Source of the DNA: JADZEM01 sp046328125
GTDB lineage: Bacteria; Chloroflexota; UBA6077; JACCZL01
Assembly: GCA_046328125.1 (NCBI GenBank)
Contig: JAXLXF010000041.1
Span: 1 to 64,000, forward strand
Direction: 5' to 3'
Length of the DNA stretch: 64,000 nt
The notes beneath the pieces are model-generated. The model was not told the origin of the DNA and did not search any database. It saw only the letters and a list, made by a program, of their open reading frames with translations. The translations under genes and the position numbers were made by a program. Shown in pieces: positions 23,644-32,119 of this stretch (its first letter is position 1; each line of letters begins with the position of its first letter).

Positions 23644-24885
23644 TTGCGGAACGTGGCAACCCTGGCCGCCACCGCGATCGTTGGAGCCACGCTCCTGCTC
23701 GCGCCGTTTCAAGCACCCTCGATCGACGCATACGCTCCCTCGGCGCAGAACGACAACGAGGCGCCGACGCCGATCGCGCTGCCGTCGCCGTCGCCGAGCG
23801 TCCTGCCGGTCCCGACCGTGGCAGCGGGGCCGAGCCCGTTCCGCGCGAAAAGCCCGGAATACGGCATGAACGTCTTCGTGTGGGGCAACCCGAGCACGAC
23901 CGACCGCGATCTCGGACGCGTCCGCGACGCCGGTTTCAGTTGGCAGAAGACCCTGTTCAAGTGGCGCGATCTCGAACCGTCGCGCGGGCAGTTCAACTTC
24001 AGCGAATCGGACCGGGTGATCCGGGCGTCCGCCGCGAACGGCATCAAGGTGATCGCCCGACTCGACTTCCAGCCGGACTGGGCACGCAGCGACGGCGCCC
24101 ACAACGGTCCGCCGAACAACTACGACGACTTCGGGCGGTTCGTTTCCGCGCTGGTTGACCGGTACCGCACCGACTCCCCGATCGGCACCCTCCAGGCCAT
24201 CGAGATCTGGAACGAGCCGAATCTCGCCCGCGAATGGGGCAACGCCCCGGTCAATGCCGGCCAGGCCGGCGACTACGTACGCCTGCTGAAGACGGCGTAC
24301 CAGGCGGCGAAAGCGGCCGATCCGAACGTCGTGGTGATCACGGCCGGCCTCTCCCCGACCGGCTGGAGCGACGACACCGCGCGTCCTGACGACCAGTACC
24401 TTCAGTGGATGTACGACGCTGGCGCCGCGCCGTACTTCGACGTGCTCGGGGCGCACGGTCCGGGCTTCAAGGCGCCGCCAGACGTCAGCCCGGAAGAGGC
24501 GGCTTCGACTCCGCTGTACGGCGGCCACCGCTCCTTTACGTTCCGTCGTGTCGAAGACCTTCGCCAGATCATGGTGGACAACGGCGACGCCGCGAAGCAG
24601 ATCTGGCTGCTGGAGTTCGGCTGGACGACGGACCTCGTTAATCCGGCCTACGCCTGGCACCGCGTGACCCCCGAGCAGCACGGCGAATACCTCGTCGGCG
24701 CCTACCGCTGGGCGCACGACAACTGGTCGCCCTGGATCGGCGTGATGTGCCTCTGGACGCTCCCAGACCCCAGTTGGGGACCGGAGCGCGAGGAGCTCTG
24801 GTGGGCCGTCGGCAACCCCGACGGGTCAGACCGGCCGGCGCTGACGCGGCTGCGGCAGGCGCGCCAGGATGGCGAGCTCCCGTAA
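23644..24885 (+). CDS. Secreted glycoside hydrolase, TIM-barrel clan A type
   Basis: A 413-residue exported enzyme. A signal peptide (about 1-28) is followed by a Pro/Ser-rich linker with PSPSPSVLPVP. The barrel then starts at YGMNVFVWGNPSTTDRDL. LQAIEIWNEPNLAREWG carries the acid/base glutamate (NEP) and IWLLEFGWTT the nucleophile glutamate, the arrangement of GH5/GH39-type retaining enzymes of clan GH-A. The substrate is not readable. The start is TTG at 23644 because GGAGG lies five bases before it. A LysM protein gene follows. Confidence 0.85.
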   Translation: MRNVATLAATAIVGATLLLAPFQAPSIDAYAPSAQNDNEAPTPIALPSPSPSVLPVPTVAAGPSPFRAKSPEYGMNVFVWGNPSTTDRDLGRVRDAGFSWQKTLFKWRDLEPSRGQFNFSESDRVIRASAANGIKVIARLDFQPDWARSDGAHNGPPNNYDDFGRFVSALVDRYRTDSPIGTLQAIEIWNEPNLAREWGNAPVNAGQAGDYVRLLKTAYQAAKAADPNVVVITAGLSPTGWSDDTARPDDQYLQWMYDAGAAPYFDVLGAHGPGFKAPPDVSPEEAASTPLYGGHRSFTFRRVEDLRQIMVDNGDAAKQIWLLEFGWTTDLVNPAYAWHRVTPEQHGEYLVGAYRWAHDNWSPWIGVMCLWTLPDPSWGPEREELWWAVGNPDGSDRPALTRLRQARQDGELP

Positions 24886-24941
24886 CGATCTCGTCCTCGT
24901 CAGGCAGCAATTCTTTCCAGCCCTCGGCGTCACGGGAGTGC

Positions 24942-24947
24942 TACAAT
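24942..24947 (+). promoter_or_regulatory. -10 element that decides the LysM gene start
   Basis: TACAAT lies 30 bases before the ATG at 24977. Because it falls inside the frame extended upstream, it argues that translation starts at 24977 rather than at an earlier in-frame ATG. Confidence 0.5.
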
Positions 24948-24976
24948 CGGGCGGCACACCCACGATCGAGGGCTGG

Positions 24977-25564
24977 ATGCGCTCCTACCGGCTTCTGGAC
25001 GAAGCGCTTGACGAGGACGACGAGTACCCCCAGGTCGTCTCGATAGGAACGGCACAACGTGGCCGCTCCGGTGGCACTGTCGGGCTGGGCCGCCGTGCGC
25101 CCTGGACCCCGCGTGACGGTGTGGCGCCGTCGGCGTCTCCACGTCGTGCCGAGACCATCGTCGTCCACGAATCGCGGGGGTTCACCCGGACCCATCAGTG
25201 GATGATCGCGATCTTCGCCATCGTCTGTGTAGGCATGGTGTTGGGCATGGTGCTCGTCCGAGTCTGGGACGAGGCCAGCCGCGCCGTCGCCGCGCTTCCT
25301 CCAGACGGGCGCCCGGCAGTCGTTCAGCAACCGGCGCCGACGCCCGCTCCGCCGCCGCAAGCGGCACCCGCCGATGCCCCACCGGGCGCTGGTCCGGTCA
25401 CCACCGAGATTCGCGTGCTGGAGCCAAACTACACGGTCGCGCCGGGCGATTCGCTCGGGATCATCGCGCGACGGCACGGCACCAGCGTGGACGCCCTCGC
25501 CTCGATCAACAACATCGACAATCGGAACTCGCTGAGCGTCGGCCAGAAGCTGATCATCCCGTAA
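24977..25564 (+). CDS. Membrane-anchored LysM-domain protein
   Basis: A 195-residue protein with three parts. The N-terminal cytoplasmic part of about 75 residues is acidic, then basic. One transmembrane helix follows (about 76-98, WMIAIFAIVCVGMVLGMVLV). After a proline-rich linker the C-terminus is a single LysM module (NYTVAPGDSLGIIARRHG, LASINNIDNRNSLSVGQKL) that binds peptidoglycan. The ATG at 24977 has GAGGG upstream. It probably tethers the membrane to the cell wall or recruits a partner there. Confidence 0.88.
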   Translation: MRSYRLLDEALDEDDEYPQVVSIGTAQRGRSGGTVGLGRRAPWTPRDGVAPSASPRRAETIVVHESRGFTRTHQWMIAIFAIVCVGMVLGMVLVRVWDEASRAVAALPPDGRPAVVQQPAPTPAPPPQAAPADAPPGAGPVTTEIRVLEPNYTVAPGDSLGIIARRHGTSVDALASINNIDNRNSLSVGQKLIIP

Positions 25565-25681
25565 GGGGTGCCCGTCGCGCACGCGTGGGGGGCCTCGGCG
25601 AGGTCTGGTCGAATCGTTCCTGACAGCCATGACCTCACATTTGTGTGCGCTTCGTGACGTGACGAAACCTGCGCTGGCGGC

Positions 25682-25687
25682 TATACT
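25682..25687 (+). promoter_or_regulatory. Putative promoter of the serine hydrolase gene
   Basis: TATACT is preceded by GTGACG at 25659-25664 with a 17-base spacer, a four-of-six match to TTGACA. This is the best paired -35/-10 in the window. The remaining gap from 25565 to 25761 shows no other feature. Confidence 0.5.
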
Positions 25688-25761
25688 CGCATGGCCCGGT
25701 CGGCTGCGCGGGAGAACTGCGCGTCGCCGGTGTCACGCTCGACCGCCAGCCTGGAGGTCTC

Positions 25762-26865
25762 GTGTCGCATAGCGTTGCACGTCGCCGCTCGGTGCGCATG
25801 CGATCCTCGCAGGAACGAGGGCCGGCCGCCGTTCCGCGATCGTCCGTGCGAGCCGTCCCACCTCGGGGCGCGCGACCCGGCCCCACGACCGGTCTGCGGC
25901 GGCGCTCCATCGTGGCAGCGCTGGTCGCGTACGTGTTGGTGGGGGCCTTCATCGGTCTGGCGACCTGGAAGCTGACCGAGACGGCGGTCGAGACGGTCCA
26001 GGCGCCCGCCGCTGCGCCGGTGGTGACGGCGCCACAGCCCGAGGTCGTCGCGGCACAGCCGCCGCCGGCCGGACCAGTTGGTCCACATGCGGACGCCGCG
26101 CTGCAGAGTGTGCTCGAACGGCAGTCAGCGCCGAGCGGCTTCGTCGGGCTGTTCGTGCGTAATCTGACCACCGGCGCCGAAGCGTCCGTCAACGCCAACC
26201 GGGTCTTCCCAGCGGCCAGCCTCTACAAGCTGCCGATCATGGTTGAGACGATCCGCCAGATCCGCCTCGGGCGCATTTCACCCGATCAGCAGATGGTGGT
26301 GCAGCGCGCACATCTGGTGCCGGGCTCGGGCGTGCTCCAGAGCCGCGTGGGCGACAGCGTGCCTGTCCGCGAGATCCTGCGGCTGATGATCGGCGAGAGT
26401 GACAACGTCGCCGCCATGATGCTGCTCGACCTGACTGGCCTGAACAACGTGAACCAGACGATGCGCGGTCTCGGGATGGAGGGCACCAAGCTTCTGGACT
26501 ACCGTGCTCCCGGGGCCTACAACGGCAACGGGCCGTACTTCACCAGCCCCGGCGACATGGGTCTGCTGATGGACACCATCGGGACCGGTCGGCTGGTGGA
26601 TCAGGAAGCCTCCGACGAGGCGCTGCGTTTGATGGCCCAGAAGCAGGCCAGCGACCTGCTCGGCGAAGCGCTGCCCTGGAACGTGAAGGTGGCCCACAAG
26701 TGGGGCGAGATCCCCGGCGCCCGCCACGAGACCGGCCTGATTTTCACCCCGAAGTTCCAGTACGTCGTGGTCATCATGACCGAGAGCATGGACCCGGCCT
26801 TCTCGCCGACGTTCATCAAGAACACGTCGAAGGCGATCTACGACTACTTCGACCAGGGCTCCTGA
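25762..26865 (+). CDS. Membrane-anchored serine hydrolase, class A beta-lactamase fold
   Basis: A 367-residue protein with a cytoplasmic basic N-terminus, one transmembrane helix (about 52-74) and an extracellular penicillin-binding/beta-lactamase-like domain. The catalytic SxxK is in PAASLYKLPIM, the SDN motif in GESDNVAAMML, and the third box reads HKWG instead of KTG. These three boxes define the serine beta-lactamase superfamily. Whether it degrades beta-lactams or trims cell-wall peptides is open; the anchor and neighbours favour a cell-wall role. The start is GTG at 25762 with TGGAGG upstream. Confidence 0.87.
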   Translation: MSHSVARRRSVRMRSSQERGPAAVPRSSVRAVPPRGARPGPTTGLRRRSIVAALVAYVLVGAFIGLATWKLTETAVETVQAPAAAPVVTAPQPEVVAAQPPPAGPVGPHADAALQSVLERQSAPSGFVGLFVRNLTTGAEASVNANRVFPAASLYKLPIMVETIRQIRLGRISPDQQMVVQRAHLVPGSGVLQSRVGDSVPVREILRLMIGESDNVAAMMLLDLTGLNNVNQTMRGLGMEGTKLLDYRAPGAYNGNGPYFTSPGDMGLLMDTIGTGRLVDQEASDEALRLMAQKQASDLLGEALPWNVKVAHKWGEIPGARHETGLIFTPKFQYVVVIMTESMDPAFSPTFIKNTSKAIYDYFDQGS

Positions 26866-26908
26866 TCCCGAATCTGCCTGACGGCTGCCATGCTGGCCGG
26901 GGCCGAGC

Positions 26909-27382
26909 TCAGACGAACGGGTTGCCGACCGTCGCCTGGATCACGTCCAGCACCTCGGTGACGTCGAACGGCTTGCCCAGCAAGTATGCCAGCTTCTTGC
27001 GGTCTCCGGCCGGCAGGATCTGGGTGAAGGCCGAGATCACGACGATTGGGATGTCGCGCGTCTGTGCGTGCGACTTCAAGTGCGCGAGCACCTGATGTCC
27101 GTCCGTGCCGGGCAACGCCAGGTCAAGCGTGATGAGGTCCGGTCCGATGCTCCGGGCGAGCTCGATGGCCGACTGCCCGTCGAAGGCTGGCACCGCCGCG
27201 AAGCCGCGATCTTCGAGGAGTGCGACGAGCAGGCTGCTGACCGCCTCGTCATCCTCGACCACCAGGACGGTCTTCTTGGGAGCCGACGCGTCAGCGGGGG
27301 CACTGTCGGATGACGGCACGTCGCGATGCCAGGGCTCGGACAGCTCCGTAGCGTGCAGCTCGTCGCCAGATCCGTGATCCAC
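26909..27382 (-). CDS. Single-domain response regulator
   Basis: A 157-residue protein: about 35 unstructured N-terminal residues, then one receiver domain. VLVVEDDEAV holds the acidic pair, LITLDLALPGTDG the phospho-accepting aspartate, VVISAF the Thr/Ser switch position and LGKPFDVTEV the conserved lysine. There is no output domain, so it likely acts through protein contacts. No histidine kinase gene is adjacent. The start is GTG at 27382 with GGAGAGG upstream. Confidence 0.93.
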   Translation of the reverse strand: MDHGSGDELHATELSEPWHRDVPSSDSAPADASAPKKTVLVVEDDEAVSSLLVALLEDRGFAAVPAFDGQSAIELARSIGPDLITLDLALPGTDGHQVLAHLKSHAQTRDIPIVVISAFTQILPAGDRKKLAYLLGKPFDVTEVLDVIQATVGNPFV

Positions 27383-27484
27383 TCAGCTCGCCTCTCCGAG
27401 AGTCACATCGTCCGCCCTGGGCTCGCAACTCGCCAGGAGACCGGCGAATCGACGGAGCGTGTGGTCCTCGATGGGTGGCGCATG

Positions 27485-27570
27485 TGGTGCCGAAGGGGGG
27501 ACTCGAACCCCCACGAGGTTGCCCTCAACGGTTTTTGAGACCGTCGCGTCTGCCATTCCGCCACTTCGGC
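27485..27570 (-). tRNA. tRNA-Leu (anticodon CAA), CCA encoded
   Basis: An 86-base class II tRNA. The acceptor stem GCCGAAG/CTTCGGC is perfect, the discriminator base is A, and CCA is encoded at 27487-27485. The anticodon loop CTCAAAA gives CAA, which reads UUG. A long variable arm (TTGAGGGCAACCTCG) and GGTTCGAGTCC of the T arm are as expected for leucine. Confidence 0.96.
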
Positions 27571-27648
27571 CTGTGGCGTATTGTACCGAACCCGGCGCAC
27601 CCGCGTGGTAGCTTCGTCGCCTGGACGCGCCAGGGTGGTGAGCGCCGC

Positions 27649-27891
27649 TCACCGCGCGCCCGGCGGGCGCTCGGTCGAACGTGGCTGGGGCGGTGGTGGC
27701 TTTGACTGCTCCGCGCTGTCCGTCGCGATCTCGTCGTCCTCGTAGTCGTCGTCGTCTTCCGCGTCCTTCGAGCGCCGACCGGTCCAGACGATCACGAGAT
27801 AGGCGACCACCAGCCCGACCGCGACCATGATGACTTCGTCCCAGCCACCCTCGTGGAGCCAGAGCAGCGCGAGAGGAGCCGTGTCAGTCAC
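27649..27891 (-). CDS. Small single-pass membrane protein with acidic tail
   Basis: About 80 residues from a GTG at 27891 that overlaps the stop of the metallo-hydrolase gene by eight bases. One transmembrane helix (EVIMVAVGLVVAYLVIVW) is followed by RRSK, then a highly acidic DAEDDDDYEDDE stretch and a proline-rich end. No known family. The coupling suggests it is translated with the preceding gene. Confidence 0.6.
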   Translation of the reverse strand: MTDTAPLALLWLHEGGWDEVIMVAVGLVVAYLVIVWTGRRSKDAEDDDDYEDDEIATDSAEQSKPPPPQPRSTERPPGAR

Positions 27892-28711
27892 CGCTCGCAC
27901 CCGCGATACCGGCCGGTGTCAGGCGCCACTCCTCGCCGTGCCGGGCGACCTTGCCCTCGTCTTCGAGCTTGTGCAGGTGGGCCTGGACGTTGCGAGCGGC
28001 GTGCCCGACCAGGCCCGGCACGATCCCGACGTAGATCCGCTCGACCAGGGCGGTGATGGTGGCTCGTCCGGCCGCCAGGCCGGACAGCACCTGCTCCTCG
28101 CGCTCGGCGCGGTGGTTGACGTACTCGTCCAGCTTGGCGCAGGCGTCCGGCACCGTCGGTCCATGGCCGGGGAAGATCACCTCGGGCTGGAGCCCCCGCA
28201 GCAGCGCCAGCGACCGCAATGAGGCCGCCAGCTCGCCGCGCCCCGGCCCGACCACCAGGCTGCCGTAGCCGGCCACCAAATCGCCCGCGAAGATCGCGCG
28301 CTCCTGTTCGAGAAAGTAGCAGACGTGGTCCCAGGTGTGGCCCGGCGTGTGCAGCGCCCGCAGCGTCGCGTCGGCGAGGCTCAGCACCTCGTTATGGGCC
28401 AGTGGACGGTCAACGCCGGGCAGGTCGGCGTGCCCTGCCACCGGCATCCCAAGACGCTCGCGCAGTCGAAGGGCGGCTGGGAGATGGTCGTCGTGGTGAT
28501 GCGTCACCAGCGCCACGGCCGGCTTCCCGAGCGCCTGGAGCGACCGCACGATCGCGTCGACGTGCTCGGGCAGGTCCGGGCCGGGATCGACTACGGCGAT
28601 CTCGCTCCTGCCGATCAGGTACGTGTTGGTCCCCGTCAGCGTCATCGGCGACGGATTGGGGGCCAGAATTCGGCTGACGAGCGGGCTCAGCCGCTCACGC
28701 TCCCCGCTCAT
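27884..28711 (-). CDS. Metallo-beta-lactamase-fold hydrolase, LACTB2 type
   Basis: A 275-residue protein. Metal ligands: THHHDDHLPA, TPGHTWDH, FAGDLVAG and FPGHGP, matching HxHxDH-H-D-H. The last 60 residues form a winged-helix-like tail (NVQAHLHKLEDEGKVARHGEEW), typical of LACTB2 proteins, some of which are endoribonucleases. Substrate unknown. The ATG at 28711 has GGGAGG ten bases upstream. It lies in a minus-strand run with Rieske and NUDIX genes. Confidence 0.9.
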   Translation of the reverse strand: MSGERERLSPLVSRILAPNPSPMTLTGTNTYLIGRSEIAVVDPGPDLPEHVDAIVRSLQALGKPAVALVTHHHDDHLPAALRLRERLGMPVAGHADLPGVDRPLAHNEVLSLADATLRALHTPGHTWDHVCYFLEQERAIFAGDLVAGYGSLVVGPGRGELAASLRSLALLRGLQPEVIFPGHGPTVPDACAKLDEYVNHRAEREEQVLSGLAAGRATITALVERIYVGIVPGLVGHAARNVQAHLHKLEDEGKVARHGEEWRLTPAGIAGASGD

Positions 28712-28762
28712 CGTGCTCGATCCTCCCAGCACCAGTCTCGGCGTCCGCCGTCGCTTCGTGGA

Positions 28763-29608
28763 TCACCAGGGCGCGCCGTTGGCGCCCAGATCCCAGCCAT
28801 CCGGTCGACGCCTCGCCCGAACGGACCGAATCGGCTTGGTCCGAGCGAACGCTAGCAGCTCCGCCGTCGAGTCGAATCTGTCCAGCACCCGGAGATGATC
28901 GACGGTCACCGAGACGAGCTGGATCTCGCCGGCCTCGAACCGCCGCACTGCTTCGCCCGGCGCGATCCAGGCGCCGTCGATCGTCTCGACGCCGCAGTGC
29001 GACGCGGTCTGCCCTGGCAAGTCCTCGATCGTGAAGAAGCGGGTGTCGAATCGGCGCGGCGACGACTCGGGCGTGATCCAGTGTGAGAACGGGATCAGCT
29101 CCTCCGGCGCCAGCTCCAGGCCGAGCTCGCCAACCACCTCGGCCAGGTCGCGGCGGCCACTCTGAATCGCCGGTCGCAGCTCGCCGAGGGTCTGGCAGGT
29201 GTCGGCGCTCAAGGCTCGCCGCTCGCGAGCGTCGGCGTAGCGCGCCAGCAGGATGCCAGCCTCCTCGAACAGCTCCCGAACCGCCGCGACGTGCAATGCC
29301 AGGCTGAGACGTGGGTCGTCAGGCGCGTCGCCGCCCCGCTCGGCAATCCTGTGATGCGCCGCCTCGACGGTCAGGCCGGAGCAGGGCGGTACGCCGCCAG
29401 GGAGTCGGTCGCTCGGCTGGACCGCCCCGCCGGGAAAGACGTAGGCGTCAGCGGCGAATCGGCTGTTCGGGTCTCGATGAACCATGAACGTCTCGGGGCG
29501 CCCGTTCTCGCCGTCTCGCACCACGATCACGGTTGCCGCCGGACGCGGCACGACCGGTCCCTGGCCTGGACCTCCCCGCTCAGCCGACGGCGACGAGGAT
29601 CTGTCCAT
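28763..29608 (-). CDS. NUDIX hydrolase, NUDT19-like
   Basis: A 281-residue pyrophosphohydrolase. The Nudix box is split by an insertion: YVFPGGAV (about 57) is separated by roughly 50 residues from AAVRELFEEAGILL, as in the NUDT19/RP2p subgroup that cleaves CoA derivatives. The C-terminal domain includes HWITPESSPRRFDTRFF, also seen in that subgroup. The ATG at 29608 lies inside the end of the Rieske gene (29-base overlap), indicating translational coupling. Confidence 0.88.
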   Translation of the reverse strand: MDRSSSPSAERGGPGQGPVVPRPAATVIVVRDGENGRPETFMVHRDPNSRFAADAYVFPGGAVQPSDRLPGGVPPCSGLTVEAAHHRIAERGGDAPDDPRLSLALHVAAVRELFEEAGILLARYADARERRALSADTCQTLGELRPAIQSGRRDLAEVVGELGLELAPEELIPFSHWITPESSPRRFDTRFFTIEDLPGQTASHCGVETIDGAWIAPGEAVRRFEAGEIQLVSVTVDHLRVLDRFDSTAELLAFARTKPIRSVRARRRPDGWDLGANGAPW

Positions 29609-29903
29609 CTTCGACCTTCACAGGGAAACACATGACGCGTCCGTACCCCTCCGGCCACCGGGCGCGTCCATTGCGCGCGTCGAACTGCCAGAGGTGCCAC
29701 GGGCACCAGATCACGCCGTCCTCGTCGAGCCGCCCGCGCCCGAGCGGGCCGCCCTGGTGCGGGCACTGATTGGCGAGCGCGTGCAGTTGGCCGTCGAGGT
29801 TGACGACGACGATCTCGACGTCCTCGACGACGTACTCGCGCATCTCGCCACTGGGGAGAGACGCGGCAGCGCCAACCGCGACGAAACGCGGCTCTCGCTT
29901 CAT
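29580..29903 (-). CDS. Rieske-type 2Fe-2S ferredoxin
   Basis: A 107-residue soluble Rieske protein. The cluster ligands are in NQCPHQGGPLG (Cys, His) and VIWCPWHLWQFD (Cys, His), with the usual 16-17 residue gap. Similar to NirD and dioxygenase ferredoxins. No oxygenase or reductase lies nearby, so the partner is unknown. The ATG at 29903 has GGGAG six bases upstream. First gene of a minus-strand run with NUDIX, MBL and a small membrane protein. Confidence 0.93.
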   Translation of the reverse strand: MKREPRFVAVGAAASLPSGEMREYVVEDVEIVVVNLDGQLHALANQCPHQGGPLGRGRLDEDGVIWCPWHLWQFDARNGRARWPEGYGRVMCFPVKVEDGQILVAVG

Positions 29904-29947
29904 CGGCAGCTCCCGGACCGTCGGAACGTACGCTCGGCCACGCCCGT

Positions 29948-29953
29948 AGTATA
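29948..29953 (-). promoter_or_regulatory. Putative -10 element of the Rieske operon
   Basis: TATACT on the minus strand, 44 bases before the Rieske ATG. No clear -35. Confidence 0.45.
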
Positions 29954-30016
29954 CGTGCGCTCGCCACTGCCGTCCGCGAATAGACTGCCGGCCGTCAGGC
30001 ACCGGCTGGAGCCTGC

Positions 30017-30022
30017 TATCAT
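30017..30022 (+). promoter_or_regulatory. Putative -10 element of the NIPSNAP gene
   Basis: TATCAT, 34 bases before the ATG at 30057. No clear -35. Confidence 0.4.
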
Positions 30023-30056
30023 CGGGCGTTTGCCGATGCAAGCACGGAGGACGTCG

Positions 30057-30380
30057 ATGATCTACGAGCTCCGCATCTACGAGCTGGTCCCTGGCAAGCT
30101 GCCGGACCTGCACCGCCGTTTCGAGACCATCACCTGCAAGATCTGGGACCGCCTGGGCATCAAGCAGGCCGGCTTCTGGACCGCCGACGTCGGCACCAGC
30201 AACGAGCTGATCTATCTGCTCGCCTGGGAGAGCCTGGCCGAGCGCGAGGAGAAGTGGGGCAAGTTCCAGGCCGATCCGGAATGGAACGAGAAGCGGGCGC
30301 AGACCGAAGCGAACGGTCCAATCGTCGCGCGGGTCCGCAACAGCTTCCTGCGACCGACGCCGTACTCGTCGGTCCAGTAG
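30057..30380 (+). CDS. NIPSNAP-family protein
   Basis: A 107-residue dimeric alpha/beta-barrel type protein. The family start IYELRIYELVPGKLPDLHRRF and the central ELIYLLAWESLAEREEKWGKFQADPEW are diagnostic. Function in bacteria is unclear; related folds act as small monooxygenases or stress proteins. GGAGG lies six bases before the ATG. Followed by a long hairpin. Confidence 0.92.
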   Translation: MIYELRIYELVPGKLPDLHRRFETITCKIWDRLGIKQAGFWTADVGTSNELIYLLAWESLAEREEKWGKFQADPEWNEKRAQTEANGPIVARVRNSFLRPTPYSSVQ

Positions 30381-30403
30381 CAACGTAGCGTCCCCAGTGG
30401 GCG

Positions 30404-30454
30404 CAATGAATTGCGCCCCTACAGCTCATGATGCTGTAGGGGCGCAATTCATTG
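30404..30454. repeat. Perfect 22-base inverted repeat between convergent genes
   Basis: Arms at 30404-30425 and 30433-30454 are perfectly complementary around a 7-base loop. Inside the left arm region lies a smaller self-complementary GGGCGCAATGAATTGCGCCC. The motif AGGGGCGCAATTCATTG is of the type found as dispersed intergenic repeats. It sits between the convergent NIPSNAP and R3H ATPase genes and could act as a bidirectional terminator, although it lacks a T-tract. Confidence 0.7.
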
Positions 30455-30469
30455 GACCCAGGTGAGCTT

Positions 30470-32119
30470 CTACACGTTCTCGCGCGGGAAGATCTGGACC
30501 CGTCGGTACGGCTCGCGGCCCAGGCTCCGCGAGCCCAGGTTGTACCGCTCCGCGAGCTGGTGCTGAAGGCGCCGGATGTACGAGCTCTGCGGCGACAGCT
30601 CGATCGGCTTCGACTGCTCCAGCACGCTGCTGATCGCGTCCTCGGTCTCCTGGAGCGCCGAGGTGGTCGCGGAGGTGGCCGCCGAGCGGTCCATCTGGGC
30701 GATCCGCGCCAGCCCCTCCTCGATCTGGCCGGCGCTGTTGCCGCGCAAGACGTAGATCGGCGTGCCACTCGCCTCGGCGTCCCGGAGCGGCTGTGGCTTG
30801 CGCCGATAGTAGTTCTTGAGCGTCAACACCACGTCGGCGTCAGTCGGGTCGTCTGACACGACGATGGGCAGGTGCATCGCCCGCACCATCTGCTCCAGGC
30901 GCGAGCGGTTCACACCGTAGGCGTAGACCCGGGCAACGCCACCGCTCGCGGCCGGCGCGGCCGGCTCGCGCGTGAAGCGCGGCGCATCCGATTCCACGTC
31001 GCGGATACGTCCACGCGTGAACGGCGTCGGCGCCACGGGAGCATCCTCCGCGACCGCCAGGTGAGGCGGACCACCGCGGCGAGCCGGCGGACGTTCGACC
31101 TGGATCTCGCCTCGGTCGTCTCGGAAGCGCGTGACGGCCGGCCGGGCGTGACCCCGCAGGATGGCGTCCACCACCTCGGCCACGTCCTCGTGGACGGCGA
31201 CTCGGTTCCAGTTCTGGATCTCCACGACGACGTCGAACGTCGGCGGCGCTTTCCGTTCGAGCACCGACTTTTGCGTACCCCGCCGTCGGGCCTCTTCGTC
31301 GCCAAGAGTCACGGTCTGGATTCCGCCGATCAGATCGGCCAGCGTCGGGTTGAGCATCAGGTTTTCCAGCGTGTTGCCGTGGGCGGTCGCGATCAATTGC
31401 ACGCCGCGCTCGGCGATGGTGCGTGCCGCCTGGGCCTCCAGCTCGGTCCCGATCTCGTCGATGACGATCACTTCCGGCATGTGATTCTCGACCGCTTCGA
31501 TCATCACGCCGTGCTGGGCCGTCGGCGTCGGCACCTGCATCCGCCGGGAACGCCCGATGGCCGGATGCGGGATGTCGCCGTCCCCGCCGATCTCGTTCGA
31601 GGTGTCCACGATGATGGTGCGCTTGCGAAGATCGTCCGCCAGCACGCGAGCCGCTTCGCGCAGCATCGTCGTCTTGCCGACGCCGGGCCGCCCCATCATC
31701 AAGATGCTCTTCCCGGAATCGACGAGGTCTCGCAAGATCGCGATGGTGCCGTACACAGCGCGACCGACCCGGCAGGTCAGGCCGATCACGCGGCGGTCGC
31801 GGCTCCGGATCGCCGAGATGCGATGAAGGGTGCGCTCGATGCCCGCCCGATTGTCGTCGCCGAACGCACCGATGTGCTCGATGACGAAATCGAGGTCGTC
31901 AACGCTCACGACCTCGTGGCTGAGGATGACCTCACGACCTGGGAGCCGCGCTTCGGGCATACGGCCAAGATCCATGACCACTTCGAGAAGCTCTGCCTGG
32001 TCCGGCATCGCCTCAATTGGCTCGCGAATGCGCGCTGGCAACACCTCCAGCAACAGGCCCAGGTCGTCGGTCACCTGCAACTGTGGCTGCGCGATCGGTT
32101 GTTGCGCTCGGTCGGCCAT
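30470..32119 (-). CDS. SpoIIIAA-like ATPase with C-terminal R3H domain
   Basis: A 549-residue protein. The AAA-type ATPase of residues 80-290 has Walker A GRPGVGKTT, Walker B VIVIDEIG, and the preceding RVGRAVYGT and GDGDIPHPAIG typical of the SpoIIIAA/Ycf45 family. A low-complexity linker follows, then a second domain (RVYAYGVNRSRLEQMVRAM) and a C-terminal R3H motif (RRLQHQLAERYNLGSRSLG) that binds single-stranded nucleic acid. Function unknown outside sporulation. Its ATG shares one base with the TAA of the upstream GNAT gene (TAATG), so the two are coupled. Confidence 0.9.
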   Translation of the reverse strand: MADRAQQPIAQPQLQVTDDLGLLLEVLPARIREPIEAMPDQAELLEVVMDLGRMPEARLPGREVILSHEVVSVDDLDFVIEHIGAFGDDNRAGIERTLHRISAIRSRDRRVIGLTCRVGRAVYGTIAILRDLVDSGKSILMMGRPGVGKTTMLREAARVLADDLRKRTIIVDTSNEIGGDGDIPHPAIGRSRRMQVPTPTAQHGVMIEAVENHMPEVIVIDEIGTELEAQAARTIAERGVQLIATAHGNTLENLMLNPTLADLIGGIQTVTLGDEEARRRGTQKSVLERKAPPTFDVVVEIQNWNRVAVHEDVAEVVDAILRGHARPAVTRFRDDRGEIQVERPPARRGGPPHLAVAEDAPVAPTPFTRGRIRDVESDAPRFTREPAAPAASGGVARVYAYGVNRSRLEQMVRAMHLPIVVSDDPTDADVVLTLKNYYRRKPQPLRDAEASGTPIYVLRGNSAGQIEEGLARIAQMDRSAATSATTSALQETEDAISSVLEQSKPIELSPQSSYIRRLQHQLAERYNLGSRSLGREPYRRVQIFPRENV

